A stretch of 64,000 nt of DNA, taken from contig NZ_CALMPA010000023.1 of the NCBI RefSeq assembly GCF_937871615.1, positions 62,001-126,000 of the forward strand, in the 5' to 3' direction. The notes under the pieces are model-generated. The model was not told the DNA's origin. It did no database searches and was given only the letters and a program-made list of their open reading frames with translations. The stretch's first letter is position 1. The number at the start of each line of letters is the position of its first letter. A program made the position numbers and the translations under genes. The stretch is from an uncultured Sphingomonas sp. (GTDB lineage: Bacteria; Pseudomonadota; Alphaproteobacteria; Sphingomonadales; Sphingomonadaceae). Shown in pieces: positions 52,908 through 63,020 of this stretch.

Positions 52908-54094
52908 CCCCGATCGCCCAGCGCCTGCGCCGCCGCCCAGCCGCTCGCCCACGCCCATTGAAAATTGTAGCCACCCAGCCAGCCGGTAACGTCCACCGCC
53001 TCGCCGATGAAATGAAGGCCCGGCACCGCACGAGCCTCCATCGTCTGCGATGAAAGCGCCGCCGTGCTCACGCCCCCGGCGGTTACCTCCGCCTTGGCAT
53101 AACCTTCCGTGCCATTCGGCGCGAACCGCCATACGGAGAGCATCTGTTCGGCAGCGGTCAGCTTCGCATCGGCAAGATTAGCGAGGTCGCCCGCCAGCCC
53201 GATCCGATCCGACAGCACCACCGCCAGCCGCTCGGGCAGCGCCTTGCCGAGCGTTCGGGCGAGCGTCGCGCGCGGGGTCATCCGCTTGGCTTCTCTCAGC
53301 CAGCCCGGCGCGCGATCGGGCAGGAAGTCGATGCCGATCGCCTCACCGTGCCGCCAATAGGACGAGGCCTGGAGGATCGCCGGGCCGGAAAGGCCGCGAT
53401 GGGTGAATAGCGCGGCTTCGCGGAACGCCGCCTTGCCGGCGCTGGCGACCACCTCCGCCGACACGCCCGACAAGGTTCGGAACAATTGCTCGTCGCTGCC
53501 CAAGGTGAGTGGCACCAGCGCCGGGCGCGGCTCGACCACCTTGAGGCGGAACTGGCGCGCGAGATCATAAGCAAATCCGCTCGCCCCCATTTTCGGGATT
53601 GATGGCCCGCCCGTCGCCACGACAAGCGCCGCCGCCCGCGCCGTTCGCCCGCCCCATGTCACGCGGAAGCGCGCATCGGCGTGGTCGATCGACGTTATCG
53701 GCTTGCCCAGCGCCAGTTCCACCGCGCCGGAATCGCATTCGTCGAGCAGCATCTCCACGATCTGCCGCGCCGAGCCATCACAGAATAATTGCCCCAGCGT
53801 CTTTTCATGCCACGCGATGCGATGACGTTCGACCAGTTCGAGGAAATCGGCAGGCCGGTAACGCGCGAGCGCCGAACGCGCGAAATGCGGATTCGCGGAA
53901 AGGAAGCGATCCGGCGTGGCGCCGATATTGGTGAAATTGCACCGGCCACCGCCCGAGATCAGGATTTTCTTGCCCGGCCGATCGGCGTGGTCGATCAGCA
54001 AGACCCGCCGGCCACGCTGCCCCGCGACCGCCGCGCACATCAGCCCGGCCGCCCCCGCGCCGAGCACGATCGCATCATAATCCCCGAGCGACAT
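52904..54094 (-). CDS. BaiN/HI0933-type flavoprotein
   Basis: 396-aa NAD(P)/FAD-dependent oxidoreductase: dinucleotide motif AIVLGAGAAGLMCAAVAGQ, then GKKILISGGGRCNFTN and the end GEAVDVTGWLGGYNFQWAWA, all characteristic. The substrate in this family is mostly unknown. The 59-aa gene lies 9 bp upstream on the same strand. Confidence 0.92.
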   Translation of the reverse strand: MSLGDYDAIVLGAGAAGLMCAAVAGQRGRRVLLIDHADRPGKKILISGGGRCNFTNIGATPDRFLSANPHFARSALARYRPADFLELVERHRIAWHEKTLGQLFCDGSARQIVEMLLDECDSGAVELALGKPITSIDHADARFRVTWGGRTARAAALVVATGGPSIPKMGASGFAYDLARQFRLKVVEPRPALVPLTLGSDEQLFRTLSGVSAEVVASAGKAAFREAALFTHRGLSGPAILQASSYWRHGEAIGIDFLPDRAPGWLREAKRMTPRATLARTLGKALPERLAVVLSDRIGLAGDLANLADAKLTAAEQMLSVWRFAPNGTEGYAKAEVTAGGVSTAALSSQTMEARAVPGLHFIGEAVDVTGWLGGYNFQWAWASGWAAAQALGDRG

Positions 54095-54103
54095 TGGCGT
54101 GGT

Positions 54104-54283
54104 TCAGTGAAGCTTCGCGATCGAAAGCCCGTCGATCTTGGCCCGCTCCTTCACCGATTCCTCGCTGCGCGTCAGCGCCTTGGCTATCGCCTTCAGCGCC
54201 ATGCCCTTCTTTGCGAGCGTATGGAGTTTCTGGATTTCATCGGGGCGCCACGGCTGGCGATGTCGTTCGAAGCGTTCGGCCAT
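54104..54283 (-). CDS. Small conserved-looking 59-aa protein
   Basis: Frame from ATG at 54283 to TGA at 54104: starts MAERFERHRQPWRPDEIQKL, continues HTLAKKGMALKAIAKALTRS and ends in a basic helix (EESVKERAKIDGL). The pattern PWRPDEIQKLHTLAKKG...IAKALTRSEESVKERA resembles a Myb/SANT-like or short helix-turn-helix DNA-binding unit. It is 9 bp upstream of the flavoprotein gene and likely in the same operon. Function unknown. Confidence 0.7.
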   Translation of the reverse strand: MAERFERHRQPWRPDEIQKLHTLAKKGMALKAIAKALTRSEESVKERAKIDGLSIAKLH

Positions 54284-54549
54284 GACGCTCTTTACGATCC
54301 GAACTCGATTTGAACAACGGCGCGGCGCTGGTCTCCGGGCGCGATATAATTATCGTTGCATATATAATTCTATTTCAATATATTTATTGACGTTGGCAAG
54401 CGTCCGCGCACCGGCGAGACACGGTCACGAAGATGACCGGATGAATTGGGGGGATATGATGGACGGGAAATCCGCCGCACGAATTGCCGGGGCGCTCGCC
54501 AGATGATGGCCGCGCCGATGCGCGTTGCGCGTCGCACGGGGCGCTGCTG

Positions 54550-56025
54550 ATGGCCACCCCCGATCCCGTGCTGGCCGAACTCAACGCCCGCCCGGTGCCG
54601 GCCTGGTATGAGGACGCGAAGTTCGGAATTTTCATTCACTGGGGCGCCTTCGCCATTCCCGGTTTCGCGCCGCGCGTCGGCTCGATCGGAGAGGTGTTCG
54701 CGAGCGACTATGATCGCGCCGTCGCCCTGGCGCCCTACACCGAATGGTATTGGAACGCGATCAAGGTGCCGGGGACGCCTTCGGCCGAGTTCCACGCCGC
54801 CAATTACCGCGACGCGCCATATACGGATTTCAAGCAACCGTTCGAAGATGGCCTGAAGCAATGGGATCCCGCCGCATGGGCGGAAGCATTCCGCGACGCG
54901 GGTGCGCGTTATGTCGTGCTGGTCACCAAGCATCACGACGGCTTGTGCCTTTGGCCAAGCGGGATCGCCAATCGACACGAGAAGAACTGGAGCACCAGGC
55001 GCGATATCGTCCGCGAACTGGCCGATGCGGTTCGCGCTGCGGGCCTGCGCTTCGGCGTTTATTATTCCGGCGGGATCGACTGGACCTTCAACCGGCGACC
55101 GATGCGCACGCTTGGCGACTTCCTCGCCTCCACGCCCGGCAGCGATTATCCAGCTTATGCCATGGCGCAGGTGCGTGAACTGATCGAGCGATACGAACCA
55201 TCAGTGCTCTGGAACGACATTTCGTGGCCGACGCGCCCTGGGCCATTATATCAATTGTTCGCCGATTATTATCGCGCGGTGCCCGATGGCGTGGTCAACG
55301 ATCGCTGGGTCGCCACCAGCCTTCGGCGCGATCTGCTCAAAATTCCGCTGGTGCGCCGCTATGTCGATCGCAAGATCAAGGCCGCGATAACCCGATCGGG
55401 CGCCGAGCAATCGAAGGGAATCATTCCGCCGCCGGTGCCGCATAGTGATTTTCGCACCCCCGAATATGCCGCCTTCAGCGAAATCCAGGCCAAGAAATGG
55501 GAATCGACCCGCGGCATGAGCCATTCGTTCGGCTTCAACCGGAATGATACGGACACCGATTACGCCAGCGCCGAGACGCTGATCCATGATTTCATCGACG
55601 CGGTGGCGCGCAACGGCAATCTGCTGCTGAACGTCGGCCCACGCGGAACCGATGCGTCGATACCCGGCGAACAGCTAAACCGCCTCAAGCGTTTCGGCGC
55701 ATGGCTGCGCGCGAACGGCGGAGCGATTTACGGCACCCGGCCATGGACACGATCCGATGGCGAAACCGATTGCGGACAGGCCGTGCGCTTCACCGCGGCC
55801 AAGGGGCGCCTGAACCTGATCCTCAAGGGGCCTGTCTCGTCGATGCAAGTGGCTGTGAGGAACCTGCCGATTACAGGCCGGGCACGCCGCCTTGATGACG
55901 GCAGCCCGGTGACGTTGCAGGCGCGGGGCACCGATTTGCTGCTCACCTTCGCCAGCCCTTGCGCCGACCCGATCGGCACCGCGATCGCGGTTGAGACATC
56001 CGATGGTGCGGCGCCGATAACATAA
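54550..56025 (+). CDS. Alpha-L-fucosidase, GH29 family
   Basis: 491-aa glycoside hydrolase. Conserved parts: KFGIFIHWGAFAIPG, VVLVTKHHDGLCLWPS, the nucleophile Asp in PSVLWNDISW, and NLLLNVGPRGTDAS. No signal peptide follows the chosen ATG (54550), so the enzyme would be cytoplasmic and act on imported fucosides; an upstream start at 54484 adds no signal either. A C-terminal beta-sandwich occupies about 400-490. Confidence 0.88.
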   Translation: MATPDPVLAELNARPVPAWYEDAKFGIFIHWGAFAIPGFAPRVGSIGEVFASDYDRAVALAPYTEWYWNAIKVPGTPSAEFHAANYRDAPYTDFKQPFEDGLKQWDPAAWAEAFRDAGARYVVLVTKHHDGLCLWPSGIANRHEKNWSTRRDIVRELADAVRAAGLRFGVYYSGGIDWTFNRRPMRTLGDFLASTPGSDYPAYAMAQVRELIERYEPSVLWNDISWPTRPGPLYQLFADYYRAVPDGVVNDRWVATSLRRDLLKIPLVRRYVDRKIKAAITRSGAEQSKGIIPPPVPHSDFRTPEYAAFSEIQAKKWESTRGMSHSFGFNRNDTDTDYASAETLIHDFIDAVARNGNLLLNVGPRGTDASIPGEQLNRLKRFGAWLRANGGAIYGTRPWTRSDGETDCGQAVRFTAAKGRLNLILKGPVSSMQVAVRNLPITGRARRLDDGSPVTLQARGTDLLLTFASPCADPIGTAIAVETSDGAAPIT

Positions 56026-56132
56026 GGAACTGATGGCCGGCACCGCGCACGCTCCCGCATCCCTCGATCGGGCATTTGTCAGCCGCCTGACGCCCCCATA
56101 AGGACTATCGCGGCGATAAGAGGACGTGCCCC

Positions 56133-57320
56133 GTGATTCTTGAACAGGCCCGCGCGACGTTGACGGCGATTTTCGCGCCGCTCCCTATTGATCGCTTTTT
56201 CGACGAACTGATGGGAAAGTCCCTCGTCGAATTGCCCGGCGGGCCGGATCATGCCCGGCGGCACCTGTTCGGCGCCGATCCCGCAAAGACCCTCCTGCAA
56301 GCCTTTGCCACCCACGGCGATCAACTCGCCTGTCACGCCGAATCGCCGACCGGCCCGCCGCCGCGCCCACTGCCGGTTGACAGCGAAGCCGCCTTTCACG
56401 CCTCGATCGCGGCGTTCCACGCGCGCGGCTACACCGTGCGCATTCCGGACGTTACCGCCCTGTCGCCCGCGCTCAGCCAGTTTACCCGCGCGCTGGAATT
56501 CATGCTCCACCAGCCCGTCAAAGCCTCGCTGTTCTGGAGCGCGAATGCCGCACGTGCGCCGATCCATTATGATGATAACGACAATATCATCATTCAGTTG
56601 GCCGGGCGGAAAAGGTGGCTCATCTCGTCCGATCCGAGCGATCTGCACAACGCCTGGCGCGATGTCGCGGAGGTGCAGCCCGCGCTCGGCAATTATCGCA
56701 CGATCGACCTTAATCCGGGCGACTTCCTGTATGTGCCGCGCGGCACGCCGCATACGGTGCATTCGCATTCGGAATCGCTGCACCTCTCGATCATTTTCAC
56801 GCCCGTGACGCTCAGGGATGCCGTGATCGCCGCGCTCGACCATCTGTCCGATCAGGATCGAACGCTGCGCGAAGGCGCGCTCGGCAGAATCGACGCGCCC
56901 GCCGACCGGGCGGCCCTATCGCAAAACATCGCAGCGGCACTGGAGCGTTTGCTTCAGGCAACCCGCTCCACCGATTTCGTCGACGCGGCGTTGCAGCGCC
57001 GTTCGTCACGCACGATCGGAAGCATGGCGAAGCTTGCGGGCGGATCGCCGGCGCTCCCGCTCTCCGCGTCCTCAATCGTCCAGCATAACCCGCTGGCGAT
57101 GTGCTATATGCTGGCGACGCCCGCGATGATCGACTTCTGCCAGCCGGGCGAGCACATCAACATCCATCGCGGCGTGGAGGAGGCGTTGCGCTTCATCAGC
57201 GCCACCCCAATGTTCCGGATTGCGGATCTGCCCGGCGAGATCCCCGATGAAATCCGCGTCGCACTCGTCGAGCGACTGATGACGAGCGGATTCCTCGAAC
57301 ATCCGACCGGGCCGGACTGA
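56133..57320 (+). CDS. JmjC/cupin-like 2-oxoglutarate oxygenase
   Basis: 395-aa protein with GTG start. Iron-binding HYD in APIHYDDNDNIIIQLAGRKR (about residue 147), second His in VPRGTPHTVHSH. C-terminal winged helix-like part (about 290-390). The layout is that of ribosomal-oxygenase-type (RoxA/YcfD) or related JmjC hydroxylases; the specific substrate is unknown. Lies between the fucosidase and a TonB receptor. Confidence 0.75.
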   Translation: MILEQARATLTAIFAPLPIDRFFDELMGKSLVELPGGPDHARRHLFGADPAKTLLQAFATHGDQLACHAESPTGPPPRPLPVDSEAAFHASIAAFHARGYTVRIPDVTALSPALSQFTRALEFMLHQPVKASLFWSANAARAPIHYDDNDNIIIQLAGRKRWLISSDPSDLHNAWRDVAEVQPALGNYRTIDLNPGDFLYVPRGTPHTVHSHSESLHLSIIFTPVTLRDAVIAALDHLSDQDRTLREGALGRIDAPADRAALSQNIAAALERLLQATRSTDFVDAALQRRSSRTIGSMAKLAGGSPALPLSASSIVQHNPLAMCYMLATPAMIDFCQPGEHINIHRGVEEALRFISATPMFRIADLPGEIPDEIRVALVERLMTSGFLEHPTGPD

Positions 57321-57560
57321 CGAGTTCCGCTCGCGCCATTCCCGGACACGGCTTCACCCCCCGCCAGATGGAGGGAGAAGACCAATATCGCACCCAAATG
57401 ATTGAACTACCGAAGTTTCCCGCATGCGGGCGGAAGACGATAAATGGCGCCATCCGGACTGGATCGCTTGTCGATAGCGGATGGCAAGGGAACGATATGG
57501 CCGGATTTTCCTGAACAGGGTTCGGGTGCGCCGATTGCCGCGCGCCGGCTGGCCGAGGCC

Positions 57561-57591
57561 AAAAAAAGGGGCGCCGATTGCGCGGCGCCCC
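57561..57591 (-). terminator. Rho-independent terminator of the TonB receptor gene
   Basis: 9-bp GC stem GGGGCGCCG/CGGCGCCCC with 6-nt loop (57568-57591), followed on the minus strand by seven T (A7 at 57561-57567). It lies 28 bp after the receptor stop. Confidence 0.92.
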
Positions 57592-57618
57592 CGATAGAGT
57601 TGGACTGACCGCCTTCGA

Positions 57619-60603
57619 TCAGAACTTCAGACGCGCACCGATGGTGAACGACCGCCCGATCACGTCGTAAATCGTCGGGAAGGTGTTGCCGCCGTTGTAG
57701 GTCGTCCCGCCAACGCCGTTGCCGACGAGCGGCGGCTGCTTGTTGAACAGGTTGTTGACCGTCAGCGACAGTTCGAGGTTGTCGACCGGGCTCACGCGCG
57801 TGGCCAGATCGAAATAGTTGTACGCCGGGATGCTGCGGAACGCCTGCAGGATCGTGGCGGGGTTCGGCCCGCCCGGCTGCGGGACGTCGCCCGGCAGACG
57901 CGTGGCCAGATACGGCTCAAGCGAAACGCTGCTCACATGTGTCCAGAGCAACGACACATCGAACGTGTCGGTGCCATAGCCCAAGCGACCAGTCCAACGC
58001 CATTTCGCACGCGGGTTGGTGCAACCGCCCGAGCTGTAATAGCTGGTGCAGTCGCGGTTGATCGAGTTCGGGTTCGCCTGGAAGTGGTAATAGTCGAGCA
58101 ACGTCGCGTTGAAGTTGATCGTCAGATTGCCCGGCACGTTGACGCCAAGGTCTTCCATCCGTGCCCGCTGCGTGATGCCGAAATCCCAGCCTGCGGTTTC
58201 GATCACGCCGAGGTTGGAATAGCTGAGGATCACGCCCGGCGTTTCACCCGCGCCGTTCAGGCTGCCCGTCAGCGGGTTGCGCTTGATGAGCTGACAGAAC
58301 GAATTGTACGACAGCGACGGGTTGAGCGCCGTCGAATAGCAGCCGTTCAGAATGTCGGACTGCGCCGGCTGGGTGATCGCGTCACGGATGCGGATGTGGA
58401 AATAGTCCGCGGTGAGCGAGAAGCCCGGCAGGAACGACGGCGTAATCGCCGCGCCCAACGTGTAGGTGCGCGCACGCTCCACGTTCAGGTTGCGGTTGCC
58501 CGAGGTCGTCGTGTTGATCTGGTTCGAGGTTGGCGTCGGGATCGAGCCGATCGTTCCCGCCGGTGCGCCGGTCGCGACGCAAAGCGCGGCCAGAGCGCCG
58601 CTCACCGCGCCGGAGCACGGATCAACGGTCAGGTTGCCAAGGCTCTGCACCGGGGACTGGTACAGTTCCTGGATGTTCGGCGAGCGCACGGCGACGGTGT
58701 AGGTGCCGCGGAACTTGAAGCCCTGATAAGGCTCCCAGGTGCCCCCGGCCTTCCACGTCGTGCTGCCGCCCGTCGTGGTATAGTCGGAATAGCGGATTCC
58801 ACCTTCAGCGGCCAAGCGATAGAAGAACGGCTTGTCCTCCACCAGCGGCACGTTAATTTCGCCGAATACTTCCTTGACGCTATACTCGCCGAAATCGGGC
58901 GGAGTACGTGCGCCGGTGCCGAGCACTTCGCCCTGAATCTGCGATGCGCTGTCCGGCATACTGCGCGCGGAAATCTTGCGATACTCGCCGCCGACCGCGA
59001 AACCGATCTTGTGATCCGCAAGCGGCACGGTGAACAGATCGCCGGTGACGTTGCCGGTGATTACCGTCTGACGAACCTTGCGGTTGATGAGCGCGCTCAG
59101 GTCGATGAAGCCAACCTGATCGGGCGTGATGCTGCCGTTCGGGCCGAACAGGTTGAGCGGAACGCAACCATTGCTCGTATCGGCGCAGACATACTGGCCG
59201 GCGGCGTTCTTGTACGAACGAAGCGCCTGCTGAACCTTGCTGAACGAACCCCAATGCTCGCGCGTCTGGTTCTGCGTCGTCTCGCCATATTGCGCCGAAA
59301 CGTCATATCGCAACGAGTCGATGATCGAGCCGCGGAAGCCGCCGACGACCTGGAACATCTGCGATTCGATCGGATTGCCGCGCGGCCCCATTTCGGTGAT
59401 ACGCCGCTGAGCGATCACCGGAATTTCCATATATCCGGCAGTGCCAGGCCCACCCTTGACGGCAGCCGCCGTGGCGCAGTTTGCGGCGGAGATGCCGCTG
59501 CCCGAGCAGAGCTGCGACAAGATACCCGCGGGAATATACGGGTTGTTCAGCGCCAATTGATAGGTGTTGCTGAACGTGCCCGACGAGGCGAGCTGCAGAC
59601 GGACCAGATTGCGGGTGAACATCGCGGTCGAATAGAATTCGACACCGTCGGTGATTTCATAACGGCCGGATGCGTATACGTTGATACGGTCCAGCGGAGT
59701 CTGGAAATACGTGCCGATGTTCGTGTTGAACGTATCCGCGGCAGTCGCAGCCTGAAGCAGGCCCGTGGCCGGATTCACCACCGCGCCGAACGAACTTGCC
59801 GGCAGGCCGAGCTTGGCGTTCGACGGAGAAGCGAAAATCGTGACGAGCGCAGCGGTGGCACCCTGGAACTGCCCGGTCGTCGAACTGATCGGGAATGCAC
59901 CGATCGAACGCGCCATCGTCGCAAGCGGATCGGCCTTGGTGTAGCCTACGCTCAGCACAACATTGCCGCGATCGTCGTCAAGTGACGCGCCAACCACAAT
60001 GTCCGCCTTGAGCCGGGTCGCATCGCCCTTTTCGGAAACACGATAGTTCGCCGATGCGGTGATACCCTTGAAGTTGCGCTTGGTGACGAAGTTGACAACG
60101 CCGGCAACCGCGTCTGCGCCATAGGTCGAGGATGCGCCCCCGGTCAGGGTATCGACGCGCTCGATCAACGCAACCGGGATGTTGTTGGTGTCGGTAAGGC
60201 CATCGAGGCCGAACGGCACCAGACGGCGACCGTCAAGCAGTACCAGCGTGCGGTTGGCGCCGATACCGCGCAGTTCCAGCGTGGCCGAACCGTCCGAGCC
60301 GTTGTTCACGCCTGGGCCGATATTCGGACGCAGCGCCGGCATGTCGCGCAGCAATTCTTCGGCGGTAGCCGGCTGGCGGAGCGCGATGTCCTTGGCCGAG
60401 ATCACGCTGACCGGGCTGGCGCTCTCCAAATCCGGGCGAGAGATGCGCGAGCCGGTGACGACAATATCGTTCTGCTCGGCGTTCGCGCCCCCCGCACCGC
60501 CTTCGGCCGCCTGCGCCAGCGCGGGCGACGCGGAAATCGCGCACATCCCCAGCGCCAGAACGCCAAGCGCGCTCGATCGCATCATATTACGACGTAAATT
60601 CAT
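57619..60603 (-). CDS. TonB-dependent receptor
   Basis: 994-aa outer-membrane receptor. Signal peptide SALGVLALGMCAISASPALAQ region, TonB box NDIVVTGSRI, plug SATLELRGIGANRTLVLLDG and GGASSTYGADAVAGVVNFVT, barrel with RGTYTVAVRSPNIQELYQSP and the terminal FTIGARLKF. No STN domain. The start at 60603 (MNLRRNMMRSS) follows GGGGGAA; an ATG at 60633 lies too far from it. Own terminator downstream, so monocistronic. Confidence 0.93.
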   Translation of the reverse strand: MNLRRNMMRSSALGVLALGMCAISASPALAQAAEGGAGGANAEQNDIVVTGSRISRPDLESASPVSVISAKDIALRQPATAEELLRDMPALRPNIGPGVNNGSDGSATLELRGIGANRTLVLLDGRRLVPFGLDGLTDTNNIPVALIERVDTLTGGASSTYGADAVAGVVNFVTKRNFKGITASANYRVSEKGDATRLKADIVVGASLDDDRGNVVLSVGYTKADPLATMARSIGAFPISSTTGQFQGATAALVTIFASPSNAKLGLPASSFGAVVNPATGLLQAATAADTFNTNIGTYFQTPLDRINVYASGRYEITDGVEFYSTAMFTRNLVRLQLASSGTFSNTYQLALNNPYIPAGILSQLCSGSGISAANCATAAAVKGGPGTAGYMEIPVIAQRRITEMGPRGNPIESQMFQVVGGFRGSIIDSLRYDVSAQYGETTQNQTREHWGSFSKVQQALRSYKNAAGQYVCADTSNGCVPLNLFGPNGSITPDQVGFIDLSALINRKVRQTVITGNVTGDLFTVPLADHKIGFAVGGEYRKISARSMPDSASQIQGEVLGTGARTPPDFGEYSVKEVFGEINVPLVEDKPFFYRLAAEGGIRYSDYTTTGGSTTWKAGGTWEPYQGFKFRGTYTVAVRSPNIQELYQSPVQSLGNLTVDPCSGAVSGALAALCVATGAPAGTIGSIPTPTSNQINTTTSGNRNLNVERARTYTLGAAITPSFLPGFSLTADYFHIRIRDAITQPAQSDILNGCYSTALNPSLSYNSFCQLIKRNPLTGSLNGAGETPGVILSYSNLGVIETAGWDFGITQRARMEDLGVNVPGNLTINFNATLLDYYHFQANPNSINRDCTSYYSSGGCTNPRAKWRWTGRLGYGTDTFDVSLLWTHVSSVSLEPYLATRLPGDVPQPGGPNPATILQAFRSIPAYNYFDLATRVSPVDNLELSLTVNNLFNKQPPLVGNGVGGTTYNGGNTFPTIYDVIGRSFTIGARLKF

Positions 60604-61042
60604 TGAGTTCCCCCTCATGGTGTCGCCATACACAAAATCGCGGCGACATTGCCTATTGCGTCAGAGCGCACGCGCACGACAACAGAAAGGTTACGGATCG
60701 GCCATTTTGTAACCATTGTGTGTCATCGCTGTTACATTGCGGCAACATTGCTGCCGGAATGATGGGTAGCCGGCACCAAGATGCGGGTGCGCGCTCTCAA
60801 TGAGCACGCGGCCACTTGCCAGGAATGTTACGAGAAAGAATCGCCTCAGATAGGCAATTGATTCAACAAATTAATATTTCTGATACCGCGAAAATGGCCG
60901 ATCTGGACCAAATTCGCCCCGAAGCATCTCGGCACTCTTCGATATCAACCCAACCGACGAGCGACCTGACTGAATGGGCTGTTTTGCCCCACAAGGGGTT
61001 GGCGCACTAAAGGAGGCGAGAAATAAAGCCCATAAATCAATA
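60604..61042. other. Intergenic region upstream of TonB receptor
   Basis: About 440 bp between the receptor start and tRNA-Glu. It should contain the receptor promoter. I found no convincing -35/-10, hairpin or small gene. Confidence 0.5.
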
Positions 61043-61117
61043 TGGTGACCCCTACGGGAATCGAACCCGTGTTTCAGCCGTGAAAGGGCCGCGTCCTAAC
61101 CGCTAGACGAAGGGGCC
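61043..61117 (-). tRNA. tRNA-Glu(TTC)
   Basis: Includes encoded CCA. Acceptor GGCCCCT, D-arm with CGTCTAGCGGTTAGGACG, anticodon loop CTTTCAC (anticodon TTC), T-arm CACGGGTTCGATTCCCGTA. All arms fold. Confidence 0.95.
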
Positions 61118-61179
61118 GTTGGGCGAGAGGGCGGTTAGGCGAGCTAAGCCGCGCGGTCAAGGCAACAAACGATCAAAAA

Positions 61180-62937
61180 TCAATCGGCCCATGCCGCATC
61201 GTCGAGATGAAGCTCCGCCGCCGGTCGCTGCCCCCAGTTATCCACCCTTGCGCGCCCGGCGAGCCACAGCCTGCGATGCGTATCCGCGCCGAGCAGCGCC
61301 TGCCCCAATTGCGTATCCGCGGCGCGGAACGCCATCGCCTTGAAACTGCGCCCGTCGTCTCCGGCAACGATCGCGCGGACATGCCCGTTGCCGACGATAT
61401 CGACGCGCACCGGGCGCACCCGCCCGATCGCGACCCGGGGGGCGGGCCAGCCCATGCCATAGGGGCCGCCGGCCTCCAGCGCGGCGACCAGTTCGGGTGT
61501 GACGCCGCCGGGCGCATGGACCGAATCGACCAGCAGCGCGCGATCCGCCGCCGCGACGGCAACCTTTTCGGCCAGCCGCTCCTCGATGAATTCAGCGAAC
61601 GCCGGCACTTTCGCCGCGTCGATCGTAAGCCCGGCGGCCATCGCGTGGCCGCCGCCCGCGACGAGCAGCCCGGCCTCCTTCGCGGCGAGCACCGCCTGCC
61701 CCAGATCGACCCCGGCGATCGACCGCCCGGAGCCCTTGCCTACCCCCGCCTCATCGAGCGCGATGACGATCGCGGGCCGCCCGAGCTTTTCCTTCAGCCG
61801 CCCGGCGACGATGCCGATAACGCCGGGATGCCAGCCCTCGCCAGCAACCACCGTTACGGCGCGATCCGTGGTGAGCAGCGATTCGGCGGCCTCCTGCACC
61901 GCCATCTCGATCGCGCGCCGCTCCTCATTGAGCCGATCGAGTTCTTCCGCGATCTCACGCGCCTCGACCGGATCGCGCGTGGTGAGCAGCCGCACGCCAA
62001 GATCGGCGCGGCCAACCCGGCCACCGGCGTTGATGCGCGGACCAAGCGCGAAGCCGAGATCGGTCGCGGTCGGCGCGCGCGTGAGCCGCGAAGCCTCCAT
62101 CAACGCGGCAAGGCCGATGTTCCGCCGCGCGGCCATCACCTTCAGCCCCTGTGCGACAAAGGCGCGGTTGAGCCCGCGAAGCTGCGCCACATCGGCAACC
62201 GTGCCGAGCGCGACGATATCGAGCAGTTCCATCAGCCGCGGCTCGGCGCGCGCCGCGAACCAGCCGCGCCCGCGCAATTCGCGCAGGAGCGCTGCACCAA
62301 GCAGGAATGCCACGCCAACCGCCGCAAGATGGCCGTGCGCGCGCCCTTCCCCCTCATCCAGCCGGTTCGGATTGACCAGCGCATGGGCCACCGGCAGCGC
62401 GCTGGCGCATTGGTGGTGATCGACGACGATCACGTCAACGGGCACCGCGCTCGCCGCCGCCAGCGCGTCGAACGCCTGCGCGCCGCAATCGACGGTGACG
62501 ATCAGCGTCGCCCCCTCCCCCGCCAACCGCACCAGCGCCGGGCCGGACGGGCCATAGCCTTCCATCAGGCGATCGGGGATATAGGGGCGAGCCTCCAGCC
62601 CAAGCTCGCGCAGCAGCAGGATCATCAACGCCGCCGATGTGGCGCCATCCACATCATAATCACCGAAGATGGCGACCTGCTCGCGCGCCTCGATCGCATC
62701 CGCCAAACGCACAGCGGCGCGATCCATGTCGCGGAAGATCGACGGATCGGGCATGAAGCCCCGGATCGTGGGATTGCGATGCAGCTCAAGCGCGTCACGC
62801 GGGCAGCCACGCGCGAGCAGCAATTGCGTAATGAGATCGTCGGGCACGAAATCCTCGCGCTGGTCCGCCGCGAGGGAGCGCCAGCGCCAGGGCTGGCCGA
62901 GGATCGAGCGTTCAACGCCAAGAACAGGAGCCGTCAT
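61180..62937 (-). CDS. recJ: Single-stranded-DNA-specific exonuclease RecJ
   Basis: 585-aa 5'-3' exonuclease for recombination and mismatch repair. DHH motifs: FGDYDVDGATSAALM, ATLIVTVDCGAQAF, VIVVDHHQCA, and the DHHA1 part GGGHAMAAGLTIDAAK. Full length with OB-fold C-terminus. Start at 62937 is typical (MTAPVLGVERSILGQPWRWR). Confidence 0.95.
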   Translation of the reverse strand: MTAPVLGVERSILGQPWRWRSLAADQREDFVPDDLITQLLLARGCPRDALELHRNPTIRGFMPDPSIFRDMDRAAVRLADAIEAREQVAIFGDYDVDGATSAALMILLLRELGLEARPYIPDRLMEGYGPSGPALVRLAGEGATLIVTVDCGAQAFDALAAASAVPVDVIVVDHHQCASALPVAHALVNPNRLDEGEGRAHGHLAAVGVAFLLGAALLRELRGRGWFAARAEPRLMELLDIVALGTVADVAQLRGLNRAFVAQGLKVMAARRNIGLAALMEASRLTRAPTATDLGFALGPRINAGGRVGRADLGVRLLTTRDPVEAREIAEELDRLNEERRAIEMAVQEAAESLLTTDRAVTVVAGEGWHPGVIGIVAGRLKEKLGRPAIVIALDEAGVGKGSGRSIAGVDLGQAVLAAKEAGLLVAGGGHAMAAGLTIDAAKVPAFAEFIEERLAEKVAVAAADRALLVDSVHAPGGVTPELVAALEAGGPYGMGWPAPRVAIGRVRPVRVDIVGNGHVRAIVAGDDGRSFKAMAFRAADTQLGQALLGADTHRRLWLAGRARVDNWGQRPAAELHLDDAAWAD

Positions 62938-63020
62938 CGCTCCCTATTGGCACGTTTCACCGCCATTGCGACAGCCCGGGTGCGCGTGGACACGCACGCC
63001 CGGACCGTCTGGCGACGCGA

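Noticed and set aside
57937-59985. Long plus-strand frame opposite the TonB receptor
   Set aside because: Mirror frame; the minus strand encodes a full receptor with plug and barrel motifs.
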